From: Oribacterium sp. KHPX15
GTDB lineage: Bacteria; Bacillota; Clostridia; Lachnospirales; Lachnospiraceae
Assembly (NCBI RefSeq): GCF_900107835.1
Contig: NZ_FNRG01000005.1
Coordinates: forward strand, 62,001 to 126,000
Reading direction: 5' to 3'
DNA: 64,000 bases
Shown here: piece by piece, positions 43,489 to 53,610 of the stretch
Numbering within the stretch: the stretch's first letter is position 1
Layout of the letters: each line of letters opens with the position of its first letter
Position numbers and translations under genes: made by a program
The notes under the pieces: model-generated
The model's database searches: none
Told to the model about the DNA's origin: nothing
Seen by the model: the letters and a program-made list of their open reading frames with translations, nothing else

Positions 43489-44301
43489 TCACGCTCCGGG
43501 TGTCTGGTATGTAGCTATATTATTGCTGCCGGTGGATGGCAATGTTCCGTTGTATCCTACCGCTGAACTGTTATTGGTTACAGGTGCGGAGGAAGATGTG
43601 TTCTGGGTTGTGGCTGCAGCTGTATTTCCGGTTGTTGTGTTTGTGGTTGTTGCAGCTGCTGTGTTTCCGGTCGAAAGAGATTTTCCTACTTCGGGACTAT
43701 CTGCATTGGTTACCAGATGTCCATCACTGACTTTGTAACTGTAGGTTCCGGTCTGGATACCCTGAGTTCCGGAAATCTTTGCTGTAACACTGTTTCCGGG
43801 GCCAACATAGGTTCCGTCAGATATTCCTGAGGAGTTTGCTGCGGTCTGATCCGAAGTCTGTATCATAGGGAGCTCACTGTTTGTCTGACTGCTTGCATTA
43901 CCCTTAGTATAGGTACGGTCTATTACAGCTACCATATTGGTGTTCATGTTGGCATTGGCTGCTGCGCTTTCAGCTGCACGGTCCGCATCTGTAGTCACAT
44001 TTGTAACATTGCCGCCTCTTGCTGCCTTTGCTGCATCTGCAGCTGCGTTGGCTGCCGCTATGGCTGAAGCAGTATCTGTTTTTGTTACTACCGGAGCTGT
44101 CAGTGTAAGTTCCGGGGCAGGTGTTCCGTCAGGAGCAGGCTGTCCGGCATAAACTGTAGTCTGTTCTCCGCTTGTTGTATTGGTCCAGACTGCAATCGGT
44201 CCATACAAGGTATATTGCCAGTCGGAAAGACCTGTCATACTCATTGAAAGTGAAAGGGCCACAACCGCCAGGCAGGTGTTTCTTATTATATTAAGCTTCA
44301 T
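43489..44301 (-). CDS. secreted Thr/Ala/Asn-rich protein with an LPSTG motif
   Basis: A 270-residue protein with a signal peptide or anchor (about residues 5-25, LAVVALSLSMSMTG). A short ordered start (WQYTLYGPIAVWTN) follows, then low-complexity Ala/Asn/Thr sequence with a middle segment SDGTYVGPGNSVTAKISG. It ends about 20 residues after LPSTGSNN. The LPSTG resembles a sortase signal but lacks the hydrophobic span and positive tail, so anchoring is doubtful. The start at 44301 has AGGAGA 7 bases before it; this lies 50 bases past the STAS gene stop. A 15-base sequence (ACCGCTGAACTGTTA) is repeated inside the end of the gene and just after it. Function unknown. Confidence 0.75.
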   Translation of the reverse strand: MKLNIIRNTCLAVVALSLSMSMTGLSDWQYTLYGPIAVWTNTTSGEQTTVYAGQPAPDGTPAPELTLTAPVVTKTDTASAIAAANAAADAAKAARGGNVTNVTTDADRAAESAAANANMNTNMVAVIDRTYTKGNASSQTNSELPMIQTSDQTAANSSGISDGTYVGPGNSVTAKISGTQGIQTGTYSYKVSDGHLVTNADSPEVGKSLSTGNTAAATTTNTTTGNTAAATTQNTSSSAPVTNNSSAVGYNGTLPSTGSNNIATYQTPGA

Positions 44302-44350
44302 TTTTATCTCCTGAAATACTCTGTATTGTTTGCTGAGTATATCACCGGAT

Positions 44351-44650
44351 TTATTCAATAGTGAGGATATCTGAAAAACCTGTTACATTGAATATCTCAT
44401 CGATTTCTTCAGATACGTTTCTTATAACCATCTTTCCCTGCTTGTTCATCTTCTTCTGAGCGGAAAGAAGTACACGGAGTCCCGCACTGGAGATATACTC
44501 AAGAGCTGCAAAGTCAAATGTAAGCTCTGTTACGCCATCGATCTCTGCATTGATCTCCTGCTCAAGCTGAGGTGCTGTTGTTGTATCAAGACGTCCCTCA
44601 AGTACAAGATCTAATTTGTTATCTTCTTTTTTCTTTGTGATATTAAACAT
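44351..44650 (-). CDS. STAS domain anti-sigma factor antagonist
   Basis: A 99-residue single STAS domain: LEGRLDTTTAPQLEQEINAEI, then LTFDFAALEYISSAGLRVLLSAQKKM, where the serine of the ISSAG turn (about 57-61) is the usual phosphorylation site. It ends INVTGFSDILTIE as in SpoIIAA/RsbV proteins. Such proteins bind an anti-sigma kinase when dephosphorylated. The likely partner is the HATPase-like protein encoded 30 bases upstream. No sigma factor gene is nearby. Confidence 0.9.
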   Translation of the reverse strand: MFNITKKKEDNKLDLVLEGRLDTTTAPQLEQEINAEIDGVTELTFDFAALEYISSAGLRVLLSAQKKMNKQGKMVIRNVSEEIDEIFNVTGFSDILTIE

Positions 44651-44680
44651 AGTTTTTCTTCCTTTTCTATTTATTATTTT

Positions 44681-45298
44681 TTATTTACATACGATAGTCA
44701 GATCTACATGATCATTCTTTACACCGACTATAACATCTTTTGCGAGACTTGCAACTATAGACTTTTCCAGTTCGTCTACTTCTTCGTCTTTTTCTTCACT
44801 TTCTGAATCCTGAAGTGTTCCACGATAGTTCTCAAGTGACCACATCATGGGAACTCCTGCTGCAGGATATTCTCCCATAAGTCCCATGGTCATAAAATCA
44901 TATCCTACGCCGTACTCCTGCTGAAGCTTTGCGCTTTCATCAAAACTCAGAAGGCCATTCTGGATTATATCACTGATTTTTCCCATGAAGCCTTTGGCTG
45001 ATGCATTTTCATGTTTTGTAGAAACTGAAAGCAATGCTTCCTTTTTTTCTTTGTCCATGATGGTATCGGCCTGTAGCCTTACCTTGAATTCTCCATTTTC
45101 TTCTTCTATCCAGAACAGGGCTTCAAAGTCTCCGGTCATGGCACGCACCATTCCCAAGGTCTCTTCACATATAAGTCGTAAGTGGAGGGCTTTCTTGTTT
45201 TCCAGTGCACTGCTTCTGATGTATTTATCAACTGCGTCCAATGCTTCTTCGGTGCCTTCATCTCCGCCGCTGATTCTGATTTGACTCATTTTCTTCAT
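44681..45298 (-). CDS. divergent HATPase-like protein (RsbW-related)
   Basis: A 205-residue soluble protein. Residues about 5-75 look like the start of a GHKL ATPase of the RsbW type (EALDAVDKYIRSS, LHLRLICEETLGMVRAM, FEALFWIEEENGEFKVRLQA). The N-box asparagine expected after the glutamate pair is absent, and the glycine-rich lid is not convincing (VGYDFMTMGLMG). It may therefore bind partners without kinase activity. The C-terminal part has an acidic stretch (SESEEKDEEVDELEKS). AAGGAGA fixes the start at 45298. It precedes the STAS gene, the normal antagonist partner. Assignment is tentative. Confidence 0.6.
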   Translation of the reverse strand: MKKMSQIRISGGDEGTEEALDAVDKYIRSSALENKKALHLRLICEETLGMVRAMTGDFEALFWIEEENGEFKVRLQADTIMDKEKKEALLSVSTKHENASAKGFMGKISDIIQNGLLSFDESAKLQQEYGVGYDFMTMGLMGEYPAAGVPMMWSLENYRGTLQDSESEEKDEEVDELEKSIVASLAKDVIVGVKNDHVDLTIVCK

Positions 45299-45421
45299 GC
45301 CACGATCTCCTTTCATTCATACTTCCTCTATTTTACACCCTAAGAGGCGGGATGTCTCAAAAATTTTTTAACTTTATCATACAATTCGGTAGGAGGACGG
45401 GCAGAGCTACCGTATAGATTT

Positions 45422-45460
45422 AAAAAAAGGCTATCGGATTTCCATAGGAAATCCGATAGC
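45422..45460 (-). terminator. intrinsic terminator of clpB
   Basis: A perfect 14-bp stem GCTATCGGATTTCC/GGAAATCCGATAGC (45430-45443, 45447-45460), followed on the minus strand by seven T, 24 bases past the clpB stop. Confidence 0.9.
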
Positions 45461-45483
45461 TTTTGGGGGTAGAAGTGTTTTAT

Positions 45484-48078
45484 TTAAGAGTGCTTTATTT
45501 CTGTAGAAAGTTTGCCGAGGTGCTGGTCAATTACAATGGTATCGCCTTCACGGACTTGGTCTTCGAGGATGGCGCGGGCTACAAGGGTTTCGACGTTTTT
45601 CTGGATGAAACGGCGGAGAGGACGGGCACCGAACTGGGGTTCGTAGCCGTAGTCTGCGACGTATTCCTTGGCTGCGTCGGTAAGCTCGATGGAGATCTGT
45701 CTGTCTTCGAGTCTCTTGTTGATGGACTTTATCATGAGGTCTGTGATGAGGCCGATGTTGTCCTTGCTGAGAGGTTTAAACATTATGATCTCGTCGAGAC
45801 GGTTCAGGAATTCGGGGCGGAAGGCTCTACGGAGTTCGTCGTTTACGTTCTTTCTGGCAGCTTCTGTGATGTTTCCGTTACTGTCTATGCCATCGAGAAG
45901 GTACTGGGCACCGAGGTTGCTTGTAAGTATGATTATGGTGTTTTTGAAGTCAACGGTCTTGCCCTGGCTGTCTGTGATACGTCCGTCATCCAGAACCTGG
46001 AGAAGGATGTTGAAGACATCGGGGTGTGCCTTTTCTATCTCGTCGAAGAGCACTACAGAGTAGGGCTTACGGCGTACGGCTTCCGTGAGCTGGCCGCCTT
46101 CTTCATAGCCTATATAGCCGGGGGCTGCGCCGATAAGTCGTGAAACGGAATATTTCTCCATGTATTCGGACATATCGATTCGAACCATGGCATTTTCGTC
46201 GTCAAAGAGGTTCTGGGCCAATGCTTTCGCAAGCTCTGTCTTACCTACGCCTGTAGGTCCCATAAATAGGAAGGAGCCTATGGGTCTTCCCGGATCCTTT
46301 ATTCCGGCCTTTGAACGCTGGATGGCTTCTACTACTTTTTCAACGGCTTCATCCTGACCGACAAGTCTCTTATGGATCTCATCATCAAGGTGAAGCACTT
46401 TGCTTCTTTCGGATTCATTAAGCTTTGATACAGGGATTCCTGTCCAGCGGCTTACGATCTTTCCGATTTCTTCTTCAGTTACTGTTTCCTGAAGGAGAGC
46501 CTTGTCCTCATTGTGAACGCTGTTCTCTGCATCTGAAAGCTGTTTTTCAACCTGTGCCAGATCCTGATACTTAAGCATTGAGGCTTTTTCATAATTGCCT
46601 GCCTGCATAAGCTTTTCGATTTCTTTACGTATCTGATCTCTCTTTTCACGGAGCTGCTGGAGGTTTCCGACGGAGTTTTTCTCATTTTCCCACTGGGCAG
46701 ATTTTGCATCAAATTCTTCCTGGAGTTCGGCAAGTTCTTTTTCTATCTCCTGAACTCTTTCCTTTGAAAGCTTGTCATCTTCCTTTTTAAGTGAGCTTTG
46801 TTCCATCTTAAGCTGGGTGATATGGCTCTTCATGGCAGCCATTTCTTCAGGCATTGACTCCATCTGGGTCTTTACCATGGAGCAGGCTTCATCCACAAGG
46901 TCGATGGCTTTATCCGGAAGGAATCTGTCGGAGATATATCTGTCGGAAAGCATTGCTGCCGCCACCAGGGCATTGTCCGTAATTGATACTCCATGATATC
47001 TTTCATAGCTGTCCTGGATACCTCTTAAAATATAGATAGTATCCTCTACAGTCGGCTCGTCTATCATTACAGGCTGGAAACGTCTCTCGAGGGCTGCATC
47101 CTTTTCAATATATTTATGATACTCATTAAGGGTTGTGGCACCGATACAGTGGAGCTCACCTCTTGCAAGCATAGGCTTCAGGAGGTTTCCGGCGTCCATG
47201 GCACCATCGGTCTTTCCGGCTCCTACTATGGTGTGAAGCTCATCGATGAACATGAGTATCTGTCCGTCGGATTTCTTAACCTCATCCAGAACAGCCTTCA
47301 ATCTCTCCTCAAACTCGCCTCTGTACTTTGCACCTGCCACAAGGGATCCCATGTTAAGGGCAAATATCTTCTTATCCTTAAGACTTTCAGGTACTTCTCC
47401 GGCAGCTATCCTCTGGGCGAGACCTTCAACAACGGCAGTTTTACCTACACCGGGCTCACCGATGAGAACCGGATTGTTCTTGGTCTTTCTGCTGAGGATA
47501 CGGATAATGTTTCTGATCTCTTCATCTCGTCCGATTATGGGGTCAAGCTTCTGATCCTTTGCACTCTGGACCATTTCATAACCGTATTTATTTAAGGTAT
47601 CATAGGTGCTCTCCGGATTGTCTGTGGTCACTCTCTGATTTCCTCTTACTTCCGAAAGGGCCTTTAAGAACTTATCCTTTGTGATGCCATATTCCTTAAG
47701 GAGCTTCTTAACCGTAGGATCCGCTTCCTTCATTATGGATAAGAAAATGTGCTCTACCGAAACATAATCGTCTCCCATGGACTTCATATGGTCTTCAGCT
47801 CTTGTAAGGGCGAGATTGGCAGCCTGTGACATATACATCTGACCGCTTCCTCCCGATACCTTTGGAAGCTTTGATATCTCGGTTTCAAGAGATGCTTTGA
47901 AACTATCGATGGAAACTCCCATCTTTTTCAGAAGCTGGGCGATGAGGCTCTCATCAATAGTTATGAGGCTGTACAGAAGATGTATCTGCTCCACATACTG
48001 GTTTCCGTATTCGGTAATGATATCCTGACACTTATTTATTACTTCAACTGATTTCTGGGTAAACTTGTTAATATTCAT
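45484..48078 (-). CDS. clpB: ATP-dependent chaperone ClpB
   Basis: An 864-residue AAA+ disaggregase. It has an N-domain (1-145), AAA-1 (Walker [14 protein letters not shown] near 203-215), a middle coiled-coil (about 400-525, [24 protein letters not shown] region) and AAA-2 (Walker [15 protein letters not shown] near 605-618; [10 protein letters not shown] sensor region). The middle domain separates it from ClpC. It threads aggregated proteins in cooperation with DnaK. It stands as a single gene with a CIRCE-overlapped promoter and its own terminator. Identification secure. Confidence 0.97.
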   Translation of the reverse strand: MNINKFTQKSVEVINKCQDIITEYGNQYVEQIHLLYSLITIDESLIAQLLKKMGVSIDSFKASLETEISKLPKVSGGSGQMYMSQAANLALTRAEDHMKSMGDDYVSVEHIFLSIMKEADPTVKKLLKEYGITKDKFLKALSEVRGNQRVTTDNPESTYDTLNKYGYEMVQSAKDQKLDPIIGRDEEIRNIIRILSRKTKNNPVLIGEPGVGKTAVVEGLAQRIAAGEVPESLKDKKIFALNMGSLVAGAKYRGEFEERLKAVLDEVKKSDGQILMFIDELHTIVGAGKTDGAMDAGNLLKPMLARGELHCIGATTLNEYHKYIEKDAALERRFQPVMIDEPTVEDTIYILRGIQDSYERYHGVSITDNALVAAAMLSDRYISDRFLPDKAIDLVDEACSMVKTQMESMPEEMAAMKSHITQLKMEQSSLKKEDDKLSKERVQEIEKELAELQEEFDAKSAQWENEKNSVGNLQQLREKRDQIRKEIEKLMQAGNYEKASMLKYQDLAQVEKQLSDAENSVHNEDKALLQETVTEEEIGKIVSRWTGIPVSKLNESERSKVLHLDDEIHKRLVGQDEAVEKVVEAIQRSKAGIKDPGRPIGSFLFMGPTGVGKTELAKALAQNLFDDENAMVRIDMSEYMEKYSVSRLIGAAPGYIGYEEGGQLTEAVRRKPYSVVLFDEIEKAHPDVFNILLQVLDDGRITDSQGKTVDFKNTIIILTSNLGAQYLLDGIDSNGNITEAARKNVNDELRRAFRPEFLNRLDEIIMFKPLSKDNIGLITDLMIKSINKRLEDRQISIELTDAAKEYVADYGYEPQFGARPLRRFIQKNVETLVARAILEDQVREGDTIVIDQHLGKLSTEIKHS

Positions 48079-48201
48079 AATCTCCTCCTCTATATAAACC
48101 TTTCGGTTTGCTATTACTTTTTAAATTCATGAGAAACGTTCCGGCCTGCCCCGGATACCCACAATACAGTATTTCCGTTGCGTTTCTCTTTTATAGTAAT
48201 G

Positions 48202-48229
48202 ATTATATCTCGATTGTTAGCACTTTCAA
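48202..48229 (-). promoter_or_regulatory. clpB sigma-A promoter
   Basis: On the minus strand TTGAAA (48224-48229) and TATAAT (48202-48207) are separated by 16 bases, about 124 bases ahead of the clpB ATG. The -35 box lies inside the CIRCE operator, so HrcA binding would exclude RNA polymerase. Confidence 0.8.
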
Positions 48230-48243
48230 GTGGTGAGTGCTAA
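48217..48243. promoter_or_regulatory. CIRCE operator (HrcA site)
   Basis: TTAGCACTT, nine bases, GAGTGCTAA: one mismatch from the CIRCE consensus (TTAGCACTC-N9-GAGTGCTAA). HrcA binding here would repress clpB until heat shock. The rest of the 401-bp gap 48079-48479 holds AT-rich sequence and presumably the pilus-locus promoter, which I cannot place firmly. Confidence 0.9.
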
Positions 48244-48479
48244 TTTTAGACTTTTTTTAGGAAGTTTATAAACTGTTTGTTTTGTGCATTTTCACCATAG
48301 ATTTTACTTTTTATACATTTGCCTGCTTTTTTCAGGAATTTATGAGGCTTTCTTTTTTCACTATTTTGCTCCGTTTTTCAAGAACACGTAGTCTCTTTTC
48401 AGACCTTGTCATAATTTAGACTATAGGAATATCTGAAGATCGGTCATATACTGAGCACACAAATTCATACGGAGGCAAC

Positions 48480-49115
48480 ATGACAGTATCTCATCTGGTC
48501 CTTTCGCTGTTCCTTTATGGTTCAGCTCTCACCGATCTATATGACCGGCGCATACCAAACGCTTTTACAGGTATGCATCTTTTACTCGGATTGTTTCTTA
48601 ATTTCCGATGTATCACTTTTCCGGATATGACAGGTTCCCTAAACCTCTTATACTCCCTTTCATTTCTTCTGACCTTTCTCATCTCAACTCTGATCCTGTC
48701 CGTTCTCACCGCTATGACCAATGCAGGCGCAGGAGACGCCAAACTTATCGCTCTTATCATCTCATGGACCGGTTTTTACAAAGGTCTTCATTTATTACTA
48801 CCGGGTCTCATCCTAGCTCTTGCATTTATTCTGATCAGCAAAGCTGAAACAGTCTTCGCATCTTCAAGAAGTAAAAAAGTAAACATTACCCCTAAATGCT
48901 TTTTTATCCCCACAAAGATCTCTAAAGCTTTACATCACCCCTACAAACAAAAGCTAAAGTTTCTCTTTCCGGAGCTTAAGTGCCTTCTTATAGATTTCAG
49001 AATTTTTGAAATCTGCCTGAGACTCCCGGAAAGAGGTACTCTTCCCCTCGCGATCCCTGTTTTTCTCGGTGCAATTCCGGGACTGATCACTACTTCACTC
49101 CGGAGTCCTTTGTGA
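48480..49115 (+). CDS. A24 prepilin peptidase (TadV/CpaA-like)
   Basis: A 211-residue membrane protease with about five spans up to residue 120. The two catalytic aspartates fit: the first in SALTDLYDRRIPNAF (about 17-21), the second in the GxGD motif NAGAGDAKLIAL (about 80-90). It cleaves the leader of Flp-type pilins at the inner face of the membrane. The C-terminal 90 residues are longer and more basic than usual. It heads the pilus locus and has ACGGAGG before the ATG. A second peptidase is encoded at 57087. Confidence 0.85.
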   Translation: MTVSHLVLSLFLYGSALTDLYDRRIPNAFTGMHLLLGLFLNFRCITFPDMTGSLNLLYSLSFLLTFLISTLILSVLTAMTNAGAGDAKLIALIISWTGFYKGLHLLLPGLILALAFILISKAETVFASSRSKKVNITPKCFFIPTKISKALHHPYKQKLKFLFPELKCLLIDFRIFEICLRLPERGTLPLAIPVFLGAIPGLITTSLRSPL

Positions 49116-49151
49116 GCTTAGGAGGGAACATTCTAAAGATAAGGAGTTTTT

Positions 49152-50306
49152 ATGCATCATATTCTTGCTTTCTTTGATGAAGATAAAACCTACTGTGACA
49201 GGTTCAGAAAATTTGCTTCCAACCATCAGAACTGTCCGTTTACGGTTTACTCTTTCGATAATTACCATGATCTCGTGAATTTTTCCCAGGATCACCCCAT
49301 AGAATTGCTTGTTGGAAGCGAAGCCAAAAGATACAATTCCGGAATTTCCGGGGCTAATGCTTATGCCGGATCTTCTTTTTCCTCCGGTTCTGATGGTCCG
49401 GGAGATTCTTATGACAGGAAGTATTCCTTTGAAACGGGAAGATCCATGGTTTCGGAACCTGACCTTTTATATCAGATACCTGCAAAATCCATCATTAAGC
49501 TTTCTGAGACACCGGTTGAAGCCGGGGATGCTGATGGACAGCGTAATGACCCTGCCGAAAAGTACCGTATATATAAGTATCAGTCCGGCGAAAACATTCT
49601 TCGTGAGATCATGACCGTCTACGGGCAGAAAAAATCAGATTCCAAAAGGGAGTACTCAGGCCGCCGATCAAAACTATACCTTATATACAGTCCTGTAGGA
49701 CGTTCCGGGAAAACCCGTTTTGCCCTTGCCCTTACAAAGGTCTTACAGAAGGATATGAAACCACTGTATGTGACTCTTGAAGAAGTTTCTTCTCAAAAGA
49801 TGCCGGATGAAGACATTATGTGCCGGGGTACATTGTCAGAAGCCATGTACTTTTATAAAGAGGGAAAACTTACGGGCAACCGTCTTCAGGAGCTCATCGT
49901 TCATGATAAACAGATGGACTCCATCCTTCCTGTTAGGACTCCGGAGGATATAACTACTCTTAGTCCCCAGGAAATAGCCGGTTTCATCGAACACTTAAGA
50001 ACTGTCTCCGGAAGGGATGCCATCATCCTGGATACCGACAGCATTTTAAGCCGCGTTGAGGGGATGCTGCCCCTTTGCGACTGGACCTTTATGCCGGTAA
50101 CAGACGACATTAAAGCTAACAGCAAGATAACTCAGCTGGAAAACTATCTCTCAAAAAACCTGGCTCCGGAAGCATTAAGCCACATATCAAAAATTGTGGT
50201 TCCGGAAACGGATCAGTACGTATCTTATGTCGATGCCATGGAGAATCCCTCAGACCCCCTCCTTAATTTCGCAAAAGCTGTAGTACAGAATTATATATAT
50301 GAATAA
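49152..50306 (+). CDS. TadZ/CpaE-like pilus localisation ATPase
   Basis: A 384-residue protein. An atypical receiver-like segment (HHILAFFDEDKTYCDRFRKF) comes first, then a serine/glycine-rich spacer (about 58-90), then a ParA/MinD-like domain with the P-loop SPVGRSGKTRFALAL (about 180-194) and IILDTD (Walker B-like, about 295). TadZ proteins mark the cell site for pilus assembly and recruit TadA. It is followed by tadA after 2 bases and preceded by AAGGAG. The lack of a full deviant Walker motif is common in TadZ. Confidence 0.82.
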   Translation: MHHILAFFDEDKTYCDRFRKFASNHQNCPFTVYSFDNYHDLVNFSQDHPIELLVGSEAKRYNSGISGANAYAGSSFSSGSDGPGDSYDRKYSFETGRSMVSEPDLLYQIPAKSIIKLSETPVEAGDADGQRNDPAEKYRIYKYQSGENILREIMTVYGQKKSDSKREYSGRRSKLYLIYSPVGRSGKTRFALALTKVLQKDMKPLYVTLEEVSSQKMPDEDIMCRGTLSEAMYFYKEGKLTGNRLQELIVHDKQMDSILPVRTPEDITTLSPQEIAGFIEHLRTVSGRDAIILDTDSILSRVEGMLPLCDWTFMPVTDDIKANSKITQLENYLSKNLAPEALSHISKIVVPETDQYVSYVDAMENPSDPLLNFAKAVVQNYIYE

Positions 50307-50308
50307 AT

Positions 50309-51484
50309 ATGAACACATTAAATGAAATAAAAAAAGAACTAAAACAGGAGATCCTTTCTGATCTCAAAAACGAGCAGAACCTTCAGGACGAAGAACTCTA
50401 CGGAAAGATCGATGAACTGTTGCTGTCACGAAATGACCTAAGCCTCAAAAACAGACTCTATCTACGTTCTGCTATCTTCAACAGCTTCCGTCGTCTGGAT
50501 GTTCTTTCCGAGCTGCTGGATGATCCCACCATAACAGAGATCATGATAAATTCCCACAAGGAAATCTTTATCGAACGTTTCGGTCATCAGGAAAAGTGGA
50601 ACAGAAGCTTTGAATCCGAGGATCAGCTTGAAGAAGTCATTCAGTCTATAGTTAGTAAGGTTAACCGTACCGTTAATACTTCCAATCCCATCGTAGACGC
50701 CCGTCTTTCCGACGGTTCCAGAGTCCACGTGGTTCTCCCGCCCATAGCATTAAAGGGGCCTACTCTTACCATTCGTAAATTCCCGGAGCCCATCACCATG
50801 GATAAGCTCATAAGTTATAAATCCCTGTCGGAAGAAGCGGCAGCCTTTGTTAAGGATCTTACCAGAGCAGGCTACAACATCTTCATTTCCGGAGGTACCA
50901 ACAGCGGGAAGACCACCTTCCTTAATGCTTTAAGCCAGTACATACCGGCTGAGGAAAGAGTCATCACCATCGAGGATTCCGCGGAGCTCCAGATCCGGAA
51001 TGTCCATAATCTGGTCTCCATGGAAACCAGAAATGCAAATTCCGAAGGTGAAGGTCAGGTGAGTATGGCGGACCTTATAAAGGCGTCCCTTCGAATGTCT
51101 CCAAACCGTATCATCGTTGGTGAGGTCAGAGGCGGAGAGGCCCTTGATATGCTTAATGCCATGAATACGGGACACGACGGATCCATCAGTACAGGTCACG
51201 CTAACTCTGCAAAAGACATGCTGAAACGTATGGAGGTTATGATACTTCAGGCAGCAGATCTGCCTCTTCCCGCCATAAGAAATATGATCGCTTCTGCCAT
51301 AGATGTAGTCATTCACCTGGGCAGAACAAATGACCGGAAAAGACGTGTTTTAGAAATATCGGAGGTACTTGGAGTTGAAAACGGAGAGATCGTCCTTAAC
51401 CCGCTTTATAAATTCGATGGTGAAAAGCTTCAGAAGCTTTCGGCCCTTAAACAAACAGACAAACTCATTAATAAATTACAATGA
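50309..51484 (+). CDS. tadA: TadA/CpaF secretion ATPase
   Basis: A 391-residue hexameric ATPase of the type II/IV secretion family that drives pilus assembly. Motifs in order: [30 protein letters not shown] (about 128-158), Walker [17 protein letters not shown] (about 193-208), [11 protein letters not shown] (Asp box), Walker B-region [33 protein letters not shown] with the His box. It is central in the operon between tadZ and tadB. Confidence 0.95.
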   Translation: MNTLNEIKKELKQEILSDLKNEQNLQDEELYGKIDELLLSRNDLSLKNRLYLRSAIFNSFRRLDVLSELLDDPTITEIMINSHKEIFIERFGHQEKWNRSFESEDQLEEVIQSIVSKVNRTVNTSNPIVDARLSDGSRVHVVLPPIALKGPTLTIRKFPEPITMDKLISYKSLSEEAAAFVKDLTRAGYNIFISGGTNSGKTTFLNALSQYIPAEERVITIEDSAELQIRNVHNLVSMETRNANSEGEGQVSMADLIKASLRMSPNRIIVGEVRGGEALDMLNAMNTGHDGSISTGHANSAKDMLKRMEVMILQAADLPLPAIRNMIASAIDVVIHLGRTNDRKRRVLEISEVLGVENGEIVLNPLYKFDGEKLQKLSALKQTDKLINKLQ

Positions 51485-52208
51485 TTACTATTTCACCATA
51501 CCGGAATATCTCCGGCATGTTCTTACAGCTGTGGCAGCTGATGCACTGGTGAGCTATACATTTTACCAGAGTAAGCCGGTGTTTCTGGCAGCACTGCCCG
51601 TATGTCTCATTTACCCTTTTCTTATCAAAAAAACTCTGGTGGAAAAAAGACGTGAGCAGCTGCTGGAACAGTTCAAAGAGGCCCTGTCTACATTATCCTC
51701 ATTCCTTAGTGCGGGTTACTCAACGGAAAATGCTTTCAGGGTCTCGGTTCCCGAGCTTAAGCACATGTTTTCTGAGGATGCGCTCATAGTAAGGGAATTT
51801 GAACACTTCACCAAGGGCATGGATCTTAACAAGCCTTTAGAGGATATGCTATCGGATTTTGCCTATCGTTCGGGTCTTGATGATGTATCCAATTTCGCAG
51901 AAATCTTCATCGCCGCAAAAAGGAACGGCGGAAACCTTGTTCAGATCATCGCACACACCTCAGGCATCATAAGAGACAAGGTTCAGATAATGGAGGATAT
52001 CAAAACTTTGAATGCATCAAAGCAGTATGAACAGAAGGTCATGAATCTCATCCCCTTTGTCATCATAATCTATATGAATCTTTCTTCCCCGGACTTTTTC
52101 ATGACTCTTTACACCCAGACCCTGGGCCGAATAACTATGACTGTATGCCTTCTTTTGTATTGTCTTGCAGTTTATCTTGCAAATCGCATTATGGATATAG
52201 AGGTGTAA
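51417..52208 (+). CDS. tadB: TadB-like inner-membrane platform protein
   Basis: A 263-residue protein (from the ATG at 51417) with a T2SSF domain (LLEQFKEALSTLSSFLSAGYSTENAF, DLNKPLEDMLSDFAYRSGLDDVSNFAEIF), two spans near the N-terminus and two near the C-terminus. The coding frame runs back into tadA. The ATG overlaps tadA by 68 bases without a ribosome site; TTG codons at 51369 and 51375 follow a GGAGG but give a larger overlap. The start is therefore uncertain. It forms the membrane platform with the TadC-like protein. Confidence 0.82.
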   Translation: MVKSFRSFRPLNKQTNSLINYNDYYFTIPEYLRHVLTAVAADALVSYTFYQSKPVFLAALPVCLIYPFLIKKTLVEKRREQLLEQFKEALSTLSSFLSAGYSTENAFRVSVPELKHMFSEDALIVREFEHFTKGMDLNKPLEDMLSDFAYRSGLDDVSNFAEIFIAAKRNGGNLVQIIAHTSGIIRDKVQIMEDIKTLNASKQYEQKVMNLIPFVIIIYMNLSSPDFFMTLYTQTLGRITMTVCLLLYCLAVYLANRIMDIEV

Positions 52209-52212
52209 CCAA

Positions 52213-53610
52213 ATGAAAGCTAAAAAAACATTAATTACAGCTTTTCAAAACAGGATGAGACAGCTTTCAGTGAAGCTCAGGAAGATTCCCCGAAAACTAC
52301 TGAAGGAGCAGATGCTTTGTATAGGAGTATCGCTGATACTCAGTGTTCTGGTTTTTCTTAGCTCCCAGTCCGGGAACATTATCACAGGCGGAAACCTTAT
52401 AGAAAGAAACAGCTATGGAAGCAGTGACAGGAATCTCACTCTGGAGGTTTCAGGTTTACGTGACGACTCGGATGTATCCCTGGATATAAAAGTAAGTCCC
52501 AGACGTTACAGTAAAGAGGAAGCTGACCTGGTATTTCAGGATATCGTCGAAAATATCGAAGGCATAATCATAAAGGACGAGGGTGAAAGTCTTGCGGCTG
52601 TAAGTCATGATCTAAACCTTGTAACCAGGCTTAAAGAAAGAGGCGTCGACCTGTCATGGGATTTCTATCCCGAAACCGGGGATCAGGAATCCTACAGAAA
52701 ATACAGACATCTTATCGATGATAACGGTCAGGTTCATAATGATACCATACCTGAAGGTGAAGTTGTTACAGGCTACCTTTCACTTGTTATGAGTACCTTT
52801 ATAGTTCCGGAGGAGACTGATTCTCAGGGTGGAACCTCCAAAGACTACACAAAGGTCAAGTATCATTCCGAGCCATACAAGATCTATGTTAATATAATCC
52901 CTCCCGAATTCAGTGAATATGAGCTTCTCCTTAGAAGCCTTAAGGAAAAGATAAGTGCAGCAGATATGTCCGCTCTCGGTAATGATTCCGTAACTCTTCC
53001 AACTGAACACGAGGGAAGGTCCATAAGCTATCATGAACCTTCAGATCAAACCTATCTTTTTATGCCTCTTCTCGGTTTAATCGCTGCCATGGCTTTATAT
53101 CTTCGTCAGGGTTCTGTTGCAAAGGAAGAAAAAAAGAAAAAAGAAACTCTTCTCATGCTTGATTATTCCGATCTTGTGTCAAAACTTATGGTCTATACCG
53201 GAGCCGGGCTTACCATAAAAAATGCCTTTATAACTATTTCAAAAGGCTACGACAATCTGGTACAAAGAAAGCTTAAACCGGATCGTCCTCTCTATCAGGA
53301 GTTAAGAACACTTTGTTTTCAGTTCAATAGAAATATGCCGGAATCCGAGGTTTATCTTGACCTTGGGCGACGCATAAATCTTAAGTCTTATACAAAACTT
53401 GTATCTCTTATTGAGCAAAACCGCCGTACAGGAACAAAAAATCTCAGAGCCATGCTGGAGCTCGAAATGAATGATGCTTTCGAGCAGCGAAAAACCACAG
53501 CCAAACGTCTGGGTGAAGAGGCCGGCACCAAACTGCTGCTGCCCTTGTTTCTATTACTCGGCATAGTGATGGTCATAGTTATCGTTCCGGCTCTCACAGC
53601 CATAAGATAA
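52213..53610 (+). CDS. TadC-like platform protein with a large extracytoplasmic insert
   Basis: A 465-residue protein. Span 1 (about 33-52), then about 220 residues predicted outside the membrane (55-275), span 2 (276-293), a cytoplasmic T2SSF-like part (LLMLDYSDLVSKLMVYTGAGLTIKNAF, FEQRKTTAKRLGEEAGTKLLLP), and span 3 (441-461). The C-terminal half matches TadC; the outside domain is not part of the classic 300-residue TadC. It starts 4 bases after tadB, no clear ribosome site. Confidence 0.78.
   Translation: MKAKKTLITAFQNRMRQLSVKLRKIPRKLLKEQMLCIGVSLILSVLVFLSSQSGNIITGGNLIERNSYGSSDRNLTLEVSGLRDDSDVSLDIKVSPRRYSKEEADLVFQDIVENIEGIIIKDEGESLAAVSHDLNLVTRLKERGVDLSWDFYPETGDQESYRKYRHLIDDNGQVHNDTIPEGEVVTGYLSLVMSTFIVPEETDSQGGTSKDYTKVKYHSEPYKIYVNIIPPEFSEYELLLRSLKEKISAADMSALGNDSVTLPTEHEGRSISYHEPSDQTYLFMPLLGLIAAMALYLRQGSVAKEEKKKKETLLMLDYSDLVSKLMVYTGAGLTIKNAFITISKGYDNLVQRKLKPDRPLYQELRTLCFQFNRNMPESEVYLDLGRRINLKSYTKLVSLIEQNRRTGTKNLRAMLELEMNDAFEQRKTTAKRLGEEAGTKLLLPLFLLLGIVMVIVIVPALTAIR

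Noticed and set aside
45463-46143. 226-residue plus-strand frame opposite clpB
   Set aside because: It is antisense to the strongly conserved AAA-2 part of ClpB and shows no domain of its own.
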